Translations under genes and position numbers: made by a program
Assembly: GCA_037976565.1 (NCBI GenBank)
Contig: CP137671.1
Location: forward strand, 26,855,813 to 26,919,812
Length of the DNA: 64,000 nucleotides
Reading direction: 5' to 3'
Source of the DNA: Mesocentrotus franciscanus
Lineage: Eukaryota > Echinodermata > Echinoidea > Camarodonta > Strongylocentrotidae
Notes under the pieces: generated by a model
What the model saw: only the letters and a program-made list of their open reading frames with translations
Told to the model about the DNA's origin: nothing
The model's database searches: none
Part shown: positions 32,761 to 44,669 of the stretch, piece after piece
Layout of the letters: each line of letters begins with the position of its first letter
Position numbering within the stretch: position 1 is the first letter of the stretch

Positions 32761-34060
32761 CATATATTTATCACGACTTTTTCGATGACGAACACCAGTC
32801 AACTGTCGTAACCTAACCTCATGTTTCTAAGATTCATATTATATATTCTGAAAATTCAGATTCTAAAGAAAGTCTTTTCTTTATTGTTAAAAAAATAGTA
32901 GACATAATAATATCCTTTTTATGCATGAGTTAGTTTAAAGTTTACATGTAAAGGTAAAAGAAAATCTACAAATTCCACGATTGCAATGTCTTATGCCTCC
33001 CTCCCCGCTTGACAATTACTACATGAAGACACCACACTTTCATAGCTCAAATATAGACGAATCATGTGTAAGAAAAAAGTAAACGTTTGTATATATCTTT
33101 TGAAATTGGAATGGGCTTTTTGTGATTTACTTTTACCAAATTTGATAAAGTCTTGCTTATAAATCCAAGATTTATTTGTTAATGACGGTAAGGGAACAAA
33201 GTGACTATCACAGAAACAAACAATGGTATCAATCAACAAACTCAATTGGCAGATCGGAGGGATTGGGCTCCCGATATGTGAGGACTTTTTTGTGATTTTC
33301 ATCACCAAATGTAGACTTAATAACATGTAATAAATATATGTGGGATTTTTAGGGCTTTGGGGGTGGTGGGGGCGGGAGATCTCCACCCTATTTTTGCCCC
33401 CCTCCCCCGGCCTCTACCGGCCCCAAAATCCTAGATCTACCAGTGAACTAGGTTGTTATTGGAAATAAGCATTTATACATCATAAAAGAAATATAGCGGG
33501 TTGAGTGTAATGAAAAAAGAAAAAATAATTGCTCGTTGTTATGGAGCTTATGATCTGAAAAAATAATATCTTGTAAAGCTTTTTTATACCACTAGTGATA
33601 AAGATTAATTTAAAAAACATTTAAAAATATAAATTGTATTCTTTCTTTGCATTGCCAAAATCTGCCTCCTCCCCCTCCCCCGTTTAAAAACAAACAAGGA
33701 AATATAAATATCCTTACAATATAATAATGGTGTTTGTGTACGTGGTGGCCTAGAAAGAACGGAACACCTGCAATCTACAATTATAACTTCATCAATGACA
33801 AAACGTTTACTTCATGAAGTAGATCATTCTTTTTCGAGATGATGAAAAATGATATCAAGATCATCAGCTTCGAGTCATTATGTCATTGTAATTGGAAATA
33901 TTAAATTGTCCTTACTTTATAAGCGACACAGTATAGTCTGACAATACATAGGCATCTCTTTTAATTATCTTAATATTGATGAAAGCTAAGCCAACATTTT
34001 TTGATGAACTAGAATAAATGGACCCGATGTTGGGATTCCTGGGATTACATTTATAATGGC
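32761..34060. repeat. 1.3-kb repeat, unit 2
   Basis: This is the tandem neighbour of unit 1. It has the uninterrupted sequence AAGACACCACACTTTCATAG at about 33026-33046, which serves as the empty-site reference for the 7.1-kb insertion in unit 3. It lacks the first roughly 100 bp of unit 1 and is followed directly by unit 3. Confidence 0.85.
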
Positions 34061-34599
34061 TCACACACATATTTATCAAGACTTTTTCGATGACGAACAC
34101 CGGTCAACTGTCGTATTAAACCTAACCTCTTATTTCTAAGATTTATATTATATGTTATGACATTTCAGATTTGAAAGAACGTCTTGCCTTTATTGTAAAA
34201 AAAGAAGTAGACATAATAATATCCTTATTTGCATGAGTTAGTTCAAAGTTTACATGGAAAAGTAAACAAAAATCTACAAACTCCACGATTGCAATGTTTT
34301 ATGCCTACATCCCCGCTTGACAATTACTACATGTAGACACCACTGTTCCGGCACAAATTGTCGACGGCGACAATTTGTGCCGATTTTTGCAAAAGCTGAT
34401 GGCACAAATTGTCGACATTGACAATTTGTGCCGGTCTTGCTGAGTTAAATTTTTCTCCTCCCTGGCGAATATTTGTGCCGGGAAAACAAAAGCTGGCGGC
34501 ACAAATTGTCGACACCGGCACAAATTGTCGCCAGTCACTGAATATGTAGCGGTGAAGATTAACAACGATGAGAAAAATGAGTCGTGACTGAGGGTGGGG

Positions 34600-35845
34600 C
34601 AGGGGCGGCGGAGCGACTTCCTAAGTGGGGGAGGGGGCATTACATTATCTGGGATGCTTTCAATATTTGTTTCTCTTAATACATCATACAATATATTGCT
34701 TTTAAAGCATCATCCTTTTGCAGTTTGGTGTGATGGTCTTTGCGAGCGAGGAAAAAAATTGAGATTTGTGAGGTCGCAGTGCGAAAAATTATATCTTTTA
34801 AAGAGGGAAAAGCCCAATCCTGATGGGGTTATAAGCACACTCTCATCAGTCCTACTAACAACAGAAGACTGAAAAGACTTTTGATAAGCAACATAATTAT
34901 CATCTATAAATGCGAGTGAGTGTAGCGAGCGAGCTCGGAGGGAAAATGCTCTTAGTCGCTTTAACTTAGGGCTACGTTTAATGAGAGGAAAACGGGACAC
35001 TTATCGAAAGGGATAAGACACCTATTAGAAAAGAAAAGGTCCTGAGCACTTGTCAAAGTACAAAGGGAAATTATCATAGGTGAAAATGGGGCACTTCTTA
35101 TACCTGAAAAGAGGCACTCCCTAGGGATGAAAGAAGGGCACTTACGAGTATGGTAAATGGGTATTTGTCGACGGAAATGGGGAACCCATCAGATTTTGAT
35201 AGGGGCATTTATAAGAGGTGAAAAGGGGCATTTATGAAAAGGGGATAGGTCCCTTATTACAAAGGGAAAGGGGCACGTATCATTGTTAAAAGTAAATTAT
35301 CAGAGGTGAAAAGGGGCACTTATTGCTCCTGACATGGGTCACTGACCAGATACGAAAAGGGGTACTTATGAGAAGGGGAAGGAGCTCTTTTTTTAATGGG
35401 GGCACTGATCATAAAGAAAAGGGGCACTTCTTAGAAAGGAAAAGGAGCACATGTGAAAATAAAAGGTGCGCTTGTCGGAGTTAAAAATGGGGTAGTTATT
35501 AAAAGGGAAGGAGCACTTCTTACAAAGGAATAGGGGCACTTGGCAAAGTAAAGGGGGCACCTCTCAAATTTGAATAGGGTAATTATCAGAGGTGAAGGGG
35601 GCACTTATCAAAAGTTTAAAGGGGCACTTCTCGTACCTGAAAAGGAGCACTTACTAGAGATTAAAAGGGCAGTTACGAAAATGGAAAATGGACACTTATT
35701 GCAAAGGAAAATGGGAACTTGTCGAAGGAAAAGGGCACTTTTCAAAATAAAATGGGCATTTTCCTAGGTAAAAGGGGGCACTTCGGGGGTAATTGAAAAG
35801 TGGGGAGCACTGTGCCCCCGGGAGCGCCGCCTCTGGGGTGGGGGA
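34600..35845. mobile_element. Nested element with GGGGCACTT-rich interior
   Basis: The ends carry inverted words, CAGGGGCGGCGGAGC near 34601 and GGAGCGCCGCCTCTG near 35821, similar to CAGNGGCGG ends of hAT-type MITEs. The interior, from about 34980 to 35800, is a degenerate repeat of words like AAAAGGGGCACTTATCA at irregular 25-40 bp spacing, around 25 times. At 34895-34940 lies TGAGTGTAGCGAGCGAGC, a word type seen in other elements here. There is no real ORF. Confidence 0.5.
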
Positions 35846-35849
35846 GGGG

Positions 35850-38230
35850 AGGGGAATATATCATATATCCCTCTCCCAAAAATGAGGTGGGGTGGGGAGA
35901 TGATCTGAAATATTATCCCCCTACATTTGAAAGTTGATAACAATGATGATAGTAATACCACTGATATTGTCCACGCCGAACTAAGTTCTCAAGGGGACTT
36001 AGAGACGCGTGTGTGTGTGTGCATGCATTAAATACATGCATTAAATTAAATTATTACACGAAGTCGCGTTCATTCATTCACATAAGAATCATTCTGTTTC
36101 GCTCTTTTGTTAATTCTTACATATTTATATGAGTTATCGTCCGGGGAATGTTGTTAGTTTCAATCGCATCATGGCATCGTTGACCCGTTCTTATACATCT
36201 TGTTTGCCTTGTTCTGGTATTACGTCAGTTTTATGCATGAAAATAAAAACTTGTGTTTTTTTAAAGACTCTCATTTTTCACATTGATCTTTTTTGTAGCA
36301 GTATATGTACTCCATCGCTCTTGCGTGTCTTTCACCTTAGGTTTTCTTTGCGTATTGTACAATTGGGTAAACTCATTAGAAAACATAAAAATTTCTACTA
36401 ATTCAATAATAGAAAATTAGTAGAAACTAGATGAAAGAGTAGATTAATGCAACTACAGGACTGGAAGAGAGAAATTGGGTGAAAGAAGGGTTGGTGGCAT
36501 AGCCAGATCTTTAGTATATACGGGAGGAGAGATGTCAGCTGTCAGCCGAAAAGCCCCCAAAATGAATAATAAAGTGCAATAGATACTAATGACTGTATTT
36601 TTTTATACAAAAATTATATATCAGAGTTCACTAATTTGAGGTAAAAAAAAAAAAAACCTAATACTTTGAGACCTTAATTTTTATATCGTTATAATGCTAG
36701 AGTGAAATTGCTTTTAAGCAATTATTGCCTCACCTTATTGTCTTATCTCCAACTGCAACTTGAGGCAATAATTAATGCAACTATAGAACTCCCCTGGCGG
36801 GGGTTGTATACTTTTAACTTTACAATCTCACGAGGAAAAAACTGCACCATCAAACAAACGGGTTATACATTAATATCAACAATTTAATATAAATAATCAA
36901 CTCAAATTATCAAGGGTCGTATGATCGTAGGTGGACACACCAAAAAATACACACAATAATCAGATGGTTTCCGGAGGGAAGAACTCCCTCAGACGGCAAA
37001 TAATTTACATAATAATAACAGCGATCATAGTAAACGGAATCGGGAACACCACGGAGGTAAATCTCCGTCACGTTCAAAAAGGTATACTCAAATATAATCA
37101 ATCATATATATAAAAAGCAACAAATGTCAATCATCAAAAATCAAGTACAAGAAGGATCGTTAATTAGTTCAGCAATGCGTTCAATAAGAAAATCATATTC
37201 AAACCTAATCAGCATTAACAAGGTCAGGCAATAACGATGCTGACGGTGGCGACGAAACGATGACGACGATGATGACGAAGACAGCGATGATGACAAAGAC
37301 AGCGGCGATGACGGATAAGAAGACGACGACAGAGACGATGACGAAGACGATGGTCTTGTTGATGAAGGTGATGAGACAATCAATCGATGAATGCGATGAT
37401 GGTCATGAAGATAATGTCAATGATGTGGTGATGACGATGACGATAATCAGCGAGTCAGCACGGCACAACGGTTGACGGTGATCGAATAAACAGTGGTTAA
37501 TAAAAGATAATGAGTCGATGATGGTGATCGAGGTGTTGACGAAGACGACAATCAACGTGCCAACACAACGAATAATGAGTCGATAATAGTGAGGTGATGA
37601 CGAAGACGACGATCAACGTGTCAACACAACACAGCAGATGAAGGCGAGGTGATGACGATGACGACAATCATCGTGTCATCACAACGAAGAGTGTCCGTGG
37701 AAAAGACAGATCCTAGTATATGCTAGTAAAAGCGATAACAAGTCTCTCCACAAAAAACAATATAAAAGAGTCGAAGGATGAGCAAGTCCACCGGGAGAGG
37801 TCCGGGGACGAAGTCGATGAGTCCATGTTGGACGAAAATTCGACCGGTACAATAACGAAACACAGTAACGACCTGGGTGTACCGATAAAAATAATCCCTC
37901 TGATTTCCACATGGAAAAAATCAGATCGAAGCCCCAATCACTGGTGTCGCGTGATTGGTTGAAACGCGCGCACAAAATTAATATGCACGTATACGCGCTG
38001 TACGTAACAATACGAAATCTACATAACAATAGAATATATTAACAAACCAGACAGAACCGGTTGGGACATGTCTGAAAGCCAGACAGCGGACTACGCAAGG
38101 GAAATTAATTAATGCTCCCTAGCCGCCATCTTGGAAATAGAAAAGCAATACATATTAAAAATGTACAAATCAATGCATAAAACGTTATTATACATGCAAA
38201 AATTAAAAATCGTGACATTTGGTCACTACA
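35850..38230. other. Interior of the 7.1-kb element: AT-rich DNA and GATGAC simple repeats
   Basis: A (GT)n tract lies at 36009-36022. An inverted AATTATTGCCTCA/TGAGGCAATAATT pair is at about 36720-36775. A GATGACGA-rich degenerate microsatellite occupies about 37255-37450, and spaced ATCAACGTG-CAACACAACG repeats run at 37550-37690. Frames across it are products of the repeats. No coding gene is supported. Confidence 0.55.
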
Positions 38231-38239
38231 CAACTGATT

Positions 38240-38570
38240 AACAAATCGTCCTTCACCGACGTAGATAAACACTGATTAATAGTGTGTCGAGTAATAGAGA
38301 TGAAAAAATCATGGGTCACACATACTCGGGGGGGGGGGTTAAAACCCACGACCTCCTGATCTCTAGACAGGCGTCCTATCCACTAGACTAGCGAGCTTTC
38401 GCCCGATAGCCAGTGTTGGTTCTATTCCCTTGTATTAACGGGTACCGCATATTTATTCAAATTAATGAATCTTGCGTCGGGTTGTTTTTATTGCAATTGG
38501 TTAACAAATTGCCCTTCACCGACGTAAATAAACACTGATTAACAGCGTGTTGAGTAATGAAGATGATACA
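38240..38570 (-). repeat. tRNA-like SINE segment between direct repeats
   Basis: On the minus strand 38396 to about 38326 reads GCTCGCTAGTCTAGTGGATA, then an anticodon-like arm and GGTCGTGGGTTTTAACCC. There is a D-arm-like GTC/GAC stem, but the T arm is disrupted by a C-run. It is best read as a decayed tRNA-derived sequence. It lies between two direct repeats of about 60 bp (CCTTCACCGACGTAGATAAA at about 38250 and its variant at about 38515), so the roughly 265-bp segment may be a partial tandem duplication or insertion. Confidence 0.5.
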
Positions 38571-38720
38571 AAATTCGTCAAACAATGTACGAGATGGAAT
38601 ATATTGCCAAAATATATTAGTGTATGTTAAAAAAAAAAAAAATCATATATTGACAACAGCCATTATAGATTACATCAACCATTAAATCTGCATTTCAAAA
38701 TCATCTATAGCATATCTCTA

Positions 38721-39280
38721 AAGCCCACATCACACCAAACTAGTTTTCACTGCGTTCTCGACAATGTTGCCGAACGGGTCTAAACTGTGTGCGAACGGAG
38801 TTGAACGTAGTACCAAATGTTTACGATCTGTTTAAGGACTTTATGGACGGGCTCGGACTGGACTAATGTCTATAATACGATCCTAGTGCGTTCATAAACA
38901 GTCCACAATACGTCCGCAGTCAGTTTAAACCCGTTATTAACTATATACCTCGTTCCCAAAACGTTTTACTAATTGATGCTCGACCACGTCACGTTGTAAC
39001 ACGTTCCTAGTAGATACGGCTATTCCGTTCGTAGTACGTCCATCTCGTTTTAAGTACGTTGTCTCTCCGTCTAATTGCAGGAAGTTGGACATTTTGAACT
39101 GGCTCAAAGTTCTAGAGCACCCTTCCCGTGCAAGCTAGTCCGAACCCGTCAATGAAGTTCTTTAAAAGATCGTAAACAGTTGCTACTAGTACTACGTTCA
39201 CTCCATTCGCACACAGTTTGAGCCCGTTTGGCAACATTTTACAGAACGTAGTGACAACTAGTTTGGTGAGATGGGGGCTT
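38721..39280 (-). mobile_element. AACTAGTT-family repeat, copy B (inverted, full TIRs)
   Basis: The ends are inverted: AAGCCCACATCACACCAAAC at 38721 and GTTTGGTGAGATGGGGGCTT ending 39280, followed inward by CTAGTT and ACTRCGTTCT words. The 560-bp interior is made of degenerate GAACG/CGTTC decamers. It is related to copies A and C but is more complete at the TIRs. No ORF is present. Confidence 0.75.
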
Positions 39281-39360
39281 CACTTGAATGCCTTGATCTG
39301 CAAAGCTTGAAGCGTTGAAGTTGAACGGGAATGAGGAATGGCGAGAACGCGCTGGGTTTT

Positions 39361-39799
39361 TATAGCCCGCGAGCCAGGACGGGATTGCACACGCGGAGGA
39401 GGAGCGCGTTCGAACGCACTAAGAACGAGAAGAGGACGAGTTGAACTGTCTCTGAACGGGGTGGTCGGGTTACAAACTAGTTAGAACAAGTGGCGAACTA
39501 GTTCAAATGGGTTCGAACGTATTGGGAACGAGGTAGAACTAGTTAATAATAAGCTTAAACTGACTACGGACTGGCTTGGACTGCCTGCATGGAAATGGCA
39601 AATTTACCCGATCTAAACTTGGTATGAACTGACTGTGGACGGGGTACAGACGAGATGGACGTATTGAGGACTGTTTATGAATGGAAAAGGATCGTATTAT
39701 AGACATTATTAACATTCTGCCCCGACCACAACCCGTTTTATGATTTTCTAGGACGGTTCCAGAACGTAGTGAGAATTACTTTGGTGTGATGGGGGCTTA
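39361..39799 (+). mobile_element. AACTAGTT-family repeat, copy C (uninterrupted)
   Basis: It begins TATAGCCCGCGAGCCAGGAC and ends TTTGGTGTGATGGGGGCTTA. It aligns with copy A through GGAACGAGGTAGAACTAGTT and CTGACTACGG. At about 39625-39640 it reads CTTGGTATGAACTGACTG without interruption, which is the empty site for the nested element in copy A. Confidence 0.8.
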
Positions 39800-40479
39800 A
39801 GCCAAGTTTGACGAAAATCCATTCAGGCGTTCTTATCATAATAAAATTATTTGTGATCATAAAGGTCTCGATTTGAGTTCACGAAGATTTCAAAAGTTCT
39901 CCATGACGGAAGTCACCCTCACACACACACATAAACCCACTTCCACACCCACACCACAAACAACCACACCCACGTAACAAACATTTTTTTTTATGCATTA
40001 AACTACGTTCAGATTAGCATCGAAGGGCCCGCCTTAGGGCCCTAGGCGGAATCCAGGCGGCAGAGACCCCGTAAGCCCAGGGGTTTTAGGTATTAAATCA
40101 CGGTCAGATAAGCATGTTTTCATACCTCATTATTTTGCGACACTGGCAGGTCACTATTCTCTTTCTTTCTATTTCTCTTTAATATACTTTTTTTCAATAG
40201 GGGGGAGCTCGAGCCCCCCGAGCCTAAAGCTTTATTTCATACAAATACACAAAACAGTTCCGAAAGCTTAAATGCGTACTATTTCACAAGATATAATAAA
40301 ACAATATGAATAATTCTAACGATACACTTACATGCAAAAGCATGATCATTTTTGCGTTTCTTTCTGCCTGCAAAATAGTTTCTTCTGTACTTTGTTTTGA
40401 TGCTGTTATGAGTTTATATTCATATTATCGTTATCAAACAGAAATAAATAAATAAATACATTTGAACAATGATAGTTGT

Positions 40480-41255
40480 ACAATGATGATAGAAGAAGCG
40501 ATAAAAATCGCAACTGATCTTTCCTTATTTTCCCCCTTTTCTTTTCTTCTTCCTCTATATTTTCTTTCCCTTTCTCTCCTCTTACCTTTTCCAATTCCCT
40601 TCCCTTCCTTCTCTCTCTCTCTCTCTTTTACCGAGGGGGGGAGGAGGTAAGGGCTTTCCGCCCCCCTCCCCGATCCACACCTTGTTGGTGGGGAAAATCG
40701 CAACTGATCTCCCCTTCTTTTCTTCTTCCTCTTTTTTGTTCCATTTGAGCTATCATCTTTCCCTTTCCCTCCCCTTTGGCGGGGCGGGAGGCAAGGGCCT
40801 TTGCCCCCTCCACCGATCTACAACTTGTTGGCGGGAAAATCGCAACTGATTTCCCCTTCTTTTCGTCTTCCTCTTTCTTGTTCCCTTTTAGCTCTCCTCT
40901 TTCCCTCCCCTTTGGCGGGGCGGGAGGCAAGGGCTTGCCCCACGATCTACAACTTGTTGGCGGGAAAATCGCAACTGATATCCCCTTCTTTTCTTTTCTT
41001 CTTCCCCTTTATTTCCTTCCCTTTATCTCTGCTTTTCCTTTTTTTATTTCCTATTCGTTCCTTCTCTCTTTTTGTTTTGCTGGGGGGGGGAGGCAACAGC
41101 CTGGAAGGCAAGCCCCTTAACCCCCGATTTCTTTTTTCCCCTTTTCTTTTCTGCTTCCTCTTCTTTCTTTCCCTTTCTCTCCTCTTTCCCTTTCCTTCTT
41201 TTCTCTCTCTCTCTCTCTCTCTCTTTTTGGCGGGGAAGGCCCCTGCCCCTGGATC
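40480..41255. repeat. Pyrimidine-rich tandem repeats
   Basis: At least four units each start near AATCGCAACTGATNTCCCCT (about 40506, 40696, 40838, 40968) and continue with CTTTTCTTCTTCCTCTTT, CTCTCCTCTTTCCC and GGCGGGGCGGGAGGCAAGGG. The same family flanks the LINE at 49.2-49.64 kb and 51.16-51.25 kb. (CT)n and (CA)n tracts lie at 41204-41226 and 41265-41290. The long frames here reflect composition. Confidence 0.8.
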
Positions 41256-42250
41256 CGTGCCTGCACACACACATACACACACACACACACGTAACATGAC
41301 CTTGACCGTTTGTTTGTGTATATGCATACATAAGTCATGATATGAAGTTATGCCACTTACGGTTTTGAACTTGATCGCTCAATGTAATGTGCTTTGATCA
41401 TGGCTGCCGACAATTTAAGCCGTCAACACCCGGCACAAATTGTCGCCGTCGACAATTTGTGCCGCAACACACCTCACTTTCATAGCTCAAATATAGACCA
41501 ATGATGTGTAAGAAAGAAGTAAAAGTTTGTATATATCTTTTGAAATTGGAATGAGATTATGACTTTATTTCCCCAAATTTGATAAAGTCATGCTTAAACC
41601 CGAAGATTTTTGTTTTAATGACGGGAAGGGAACAAAGTGACTATCACAGAAACAAACAATTATATTAATCAACAAACTCCATTGGCAGATCGGGGGACTG
41701 GGCTCCTGATATGTGAGGACTTTTGTTTTGCTTGTCATCGCGAAATGTAGATTTAATAACATGCAAAAGATATATGTGGGATTTTTCGGGGGCTTTGGGG
41801 AGGGGCGGGAGATCTCCACCCTATTTTTGCCCTGCCAAAATCTGCCTCCTCCCCGTCCCACGATTAAAAACAAACAAACAAAGAAAGAAATATAAATATC
41901 CTTACAATATAATAATGGTTTTAGTGTACATTGTGGCCTAGAAAGAACGGAACACCTGCGATCTACAATTATAACTTCATCATTGACAAAACGTTTAATT
42001 CATGAAGCCGATCATTCTTTTTCGAGATGATAAAAAATGATATCAAGATCATCAGCTTTGAGTCATTATGCCATTGTAATTGGAAAATATCAAATTGTCC
42101 TTACTTTATGAGCAACAGTATAGTCTGACAATACATACTTAGGCAATCTCTTTAAATTATCTTAATATTGATAAAAGCTAAGCCAACTTTGTTTATGAAC
42201 TTGAATAAGTAGAACTGATGTTGGGATTCATGGGATTACATTTGTAATGG

Positions 42251-42760
42251 CTTCCACACAGTAAATCAAGATTATTAGAAAGGATTATTAGAAAGCAGGA
42301 AAGCGTTATAGATTTCCTACAACCTTTGTACACAATATTTTGTGAAATGAGACTTGGTTATAAATAGTACAGGCATTTGAAAACTATTTGATTTGATTGA
42401 TTAATTTCTATATCATATTTTAAACATACATAATGTCCATCAGCGTGATATAATTTACGTTTCAAAGTACAATACATGATACTCATACTTTATAGAACAT
42501 AGACAATACATAGGAGAACATTAATCATTTTTACATTTAACACATGATATAGGAGGGATACAGCGTGAGCTTGAAGCTTGAAATGCTTGCAGCCCTCGAT
42601 TAAACTAAACTATTATTAATTAAACTAAAATAAACTAATCTTAACTATTTAAACTTAACAGCCTACAGTATATATGAAACATAATGAAGAGAGAGAATGA
42701 CTTGCAATAGAGAGAGAAAAGATGAAGAAAAGGAGGGAAGAATGTAGAATTCCAAAATAC
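42251..42760. other. Spacer between 1.3-kb repeat units
   Basis: Not part of the 1.3-kb unit. It includes TTTGATTTGATTGATTAATT near 42388, which on the minus strand reads as a retroelement-like 3' tail. The AT-rich remainder shows ACTAAACTAT repeats. No gene is supported. Confidence 0.45.
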
Positions 42761-43790
42761 CAGACACATGTTGATATTAGAAGACATGTTTATGACGCCA
42801 GGTCATGCACAATAGTGGTTGAATGAATAACATACATAAATATCAAGACTTATATATATATTTATCAACACTGTTTAGATGGTACACACCAGTCAACTGT
42901 CATAACCTAAACTCTTCTTTCTAAGATTCATATTGTATATTATGAAAATTCAGATTCTATTAAAAGAAAGTCGTGCCTTTATTGTTAAAAAAAAATAGTA
43001 GACATAATAATATCCTTTTTTGCATGAGTTAGTTTAAAGTTTACATGGAAAAGTAAAGAATATCTACAAACCCCACGATTGCAATATGTTATGCCTACCT
43101 CCCCGCTTGGCAATTACAATATGTAGACACCACACTTTCATATCTCGAATTTAGACCAATCATGTGTAAGAAAGAAGTAAACGTTTTTATATATCTTTTG
43201 ATTTTTTTAATGACAGGAAGGGAACAAAGTGACTATCACAGAAACAAACAATTATATTAATCAACAAACTCCATTGGCATATTGGGGGATTGGGCTCCCA
43301 ATATGTGAGGACTTTTGTTTTGCTTGTCATCGCGAAATGTAGATTTAATAACATGCAAAAGATATATGTGCGATTTTCCGTTTGGGGGTGGCGGGATATC
43401 TCCACCCTATTTCTGCCCCTCCCCTCTACCGGCCCCAAAATCCTAGATCTACCTGTGAACTAGGTTGTTATTGGAAATAAGCATTTATACATCATAAAAG
43501 AAATATAGCTGGGTGAGCGTAATGAAAAAAGAAACATTATTTGCTCGTTGTTATGGAGCTTATGATCTGAAAAAATAATATCTGGTAAAGTTTGTTTATA
43601 CCACCAGTGATAAAGATTAATTTAAAAACATTTAAAAATATCAATTGTATTCTTTCTTTGTATTGCCAAAATCTGCCTCCTCCCCGTCCCACAATTAAAA
43701 ACAAACAAAAAAAAGAAATATAAATATTCTTACAATATAAAAATGATTTTTGTGTACATGGTGGCCTAGAAAGAACGGAACATTTAAGGT
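42761..43790. repeat. 1.3-kb repeat, dispersed copy (unit 4)
   Basis: It starts ATACCAGACACATGTTGATA, as unit 1 does, and follows the same order of words down to GTGGCCTAGAAAGAACGGAA. The uninterrupted TAGACACCACACTTTCATAT lies at about 43124. It is shorter than unit 2 through an internal deletion near 43200. Confidence 0.8.
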
Positions 43791-44074
43791 ATTCAATTGA
43801 TTCCATTGTTTCGACCCTAAGTACTGAATAGTTCTTTTACCACTCTCTTAAATAATAACACCCATTTTCTTGAAGGGAGGCAGTGTTTTTTTCTTTTAAA
43901 AATCTTGTTTCGACTGAGTATTGGTGTTTTGTTAAACGTTAGCATACGTCCGGGGGATTGCATTTACAGATTAGTAAACTTCGCTTAATCTATATGAACC
44001 TGCCACATTGAGTGTACGTTTTTCATTGTAAACCCTGAAATAAATATGGTATGTGGGTTCTTGGATGCGCTCCC

Positions 44075-44665
44075 AGGATCATTTTGATAGCCTATTATCA
44101 ATTTTTACCAGTCTATCTAAACGTCCATCTGACCAGTTTGACAATAGTCGAATAATGGCATTTCGAGGAAGTACATAGTAACTTACACATAAAATTTGGA
44201 ATACATGGCTTTGCAGATCTTCTAAGAAAATAAATTCTCTTTGATATTTTCTTTGCCATAAAGTCAACATGGTATATATTTGACAAATTTTCGTCTATAG
44301 AAAGACACCTAAATATTTAAATTCTTTTATCCTTTCAATTTCCTCTTCATTTTTAGTTAGGTGCATGATAGTAAAGGCACCAAGACGTTGATTTGTAATA
44401 AATATCATGAACTTAGTTTTCTTAACATAAAGTGTAAAATAAAAGTCTTTCAACCATAAATAGATATCATTAATACCACATTGCGTGTCTCCCAACAAAT
44501 CTTAGATGTTCCTACGAATAAAATAATTGCATCATCAGCGTATATGTTTATTTTCGGGTGTGTTGGGTGATTGATAGCGGTAACGTATACATGATAATCA
44601 TTATTGTTACTACTCAAATTGATAGAAATCGGCAAATATTTCGTTCATCTATTCTCAATACTAAG
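44075..44665 (-). mobile_element. LINE RT fragment
   Basis: Minus-strand frames read PISINLSSNNNDYHVYV, NIYADDAIILFVGTS (the catalytic YADD, about 44545), then INDIYLWLKDFYFTLYVKKT and EIERIKEFKYLGVFL, followed by a C-terminal part NAIIRLLSNWSDGRL. This is the palm and thumb of a non-LTR RT. Clade cannot be set from such a short decayed piece. Confidence 0.7.
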
Positions 44666-44669
44666 GAAA

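Larger units (their letters stand above)
34344..41469. mobile_element. 7.1-kb TIR element bounded by palindromic repeats (candidate new transposon)
   Basis: The left end reads TGTTCCGGCACAAATTGTCG and the right end, on the complementary strand, reads TGTTGCGGCACAAATTGTCG. Both continue with the same 19 bp, so the TIRs are 39 bp with one mismatch. Each TIR is itself a palindrome, CGGCACAAATTGTCG facing its complement across 4 nt. Extra subterminal copies of GGCACAAATTGTCG or its complement occur at about 34402-34435 and 34499-34530, with a partial one at 41406. Flanks are CACCAC (34338-34343) and CACCTC (41470-41475), a 6-bp target duplication with one mismatch, and the surrounding 1.3-kb repeat continues across. 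No transposase, integrase or recombinase is recognisable inside. Contents are nested repeats, so this looks like a large non-autonomous element. Confidence 0.8.
34061..42250. repeat. 1.3-kb repeat, unit 3 (split by a 7.1-kb insertion)
   Basis: The left part is 34061-34343 and ends TAGACACCAC. The right part resumes at 41470 with CACCTCACTTTCATAGCTCA and runs to about 42250. Joined, they follow units 1 and 2 in order. The right part also has a deletion of about 270 bp after CCACCCTATTTTTGCC relative to the others, apparently between short direct matches. Confidence 0.85.

Noticed and set aside
31697..33386. Recurring minus-strand frames in the 1.3-kb repeat
   Set aside because: They recur only because the DNA is repeated; no domain motif, and frames differ in length by indels.
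37141..37475. Ser-rich and Thr/Met-rich frames on both strands
   Set aside because: They come from a degenerate GATGAC microsatellite.
40434..41340. Several overlapping 60-180-residue frames on both strands
   Set aside because: They run through pyrimidine-rich tandem repeats and (CA)n; composition explains them.
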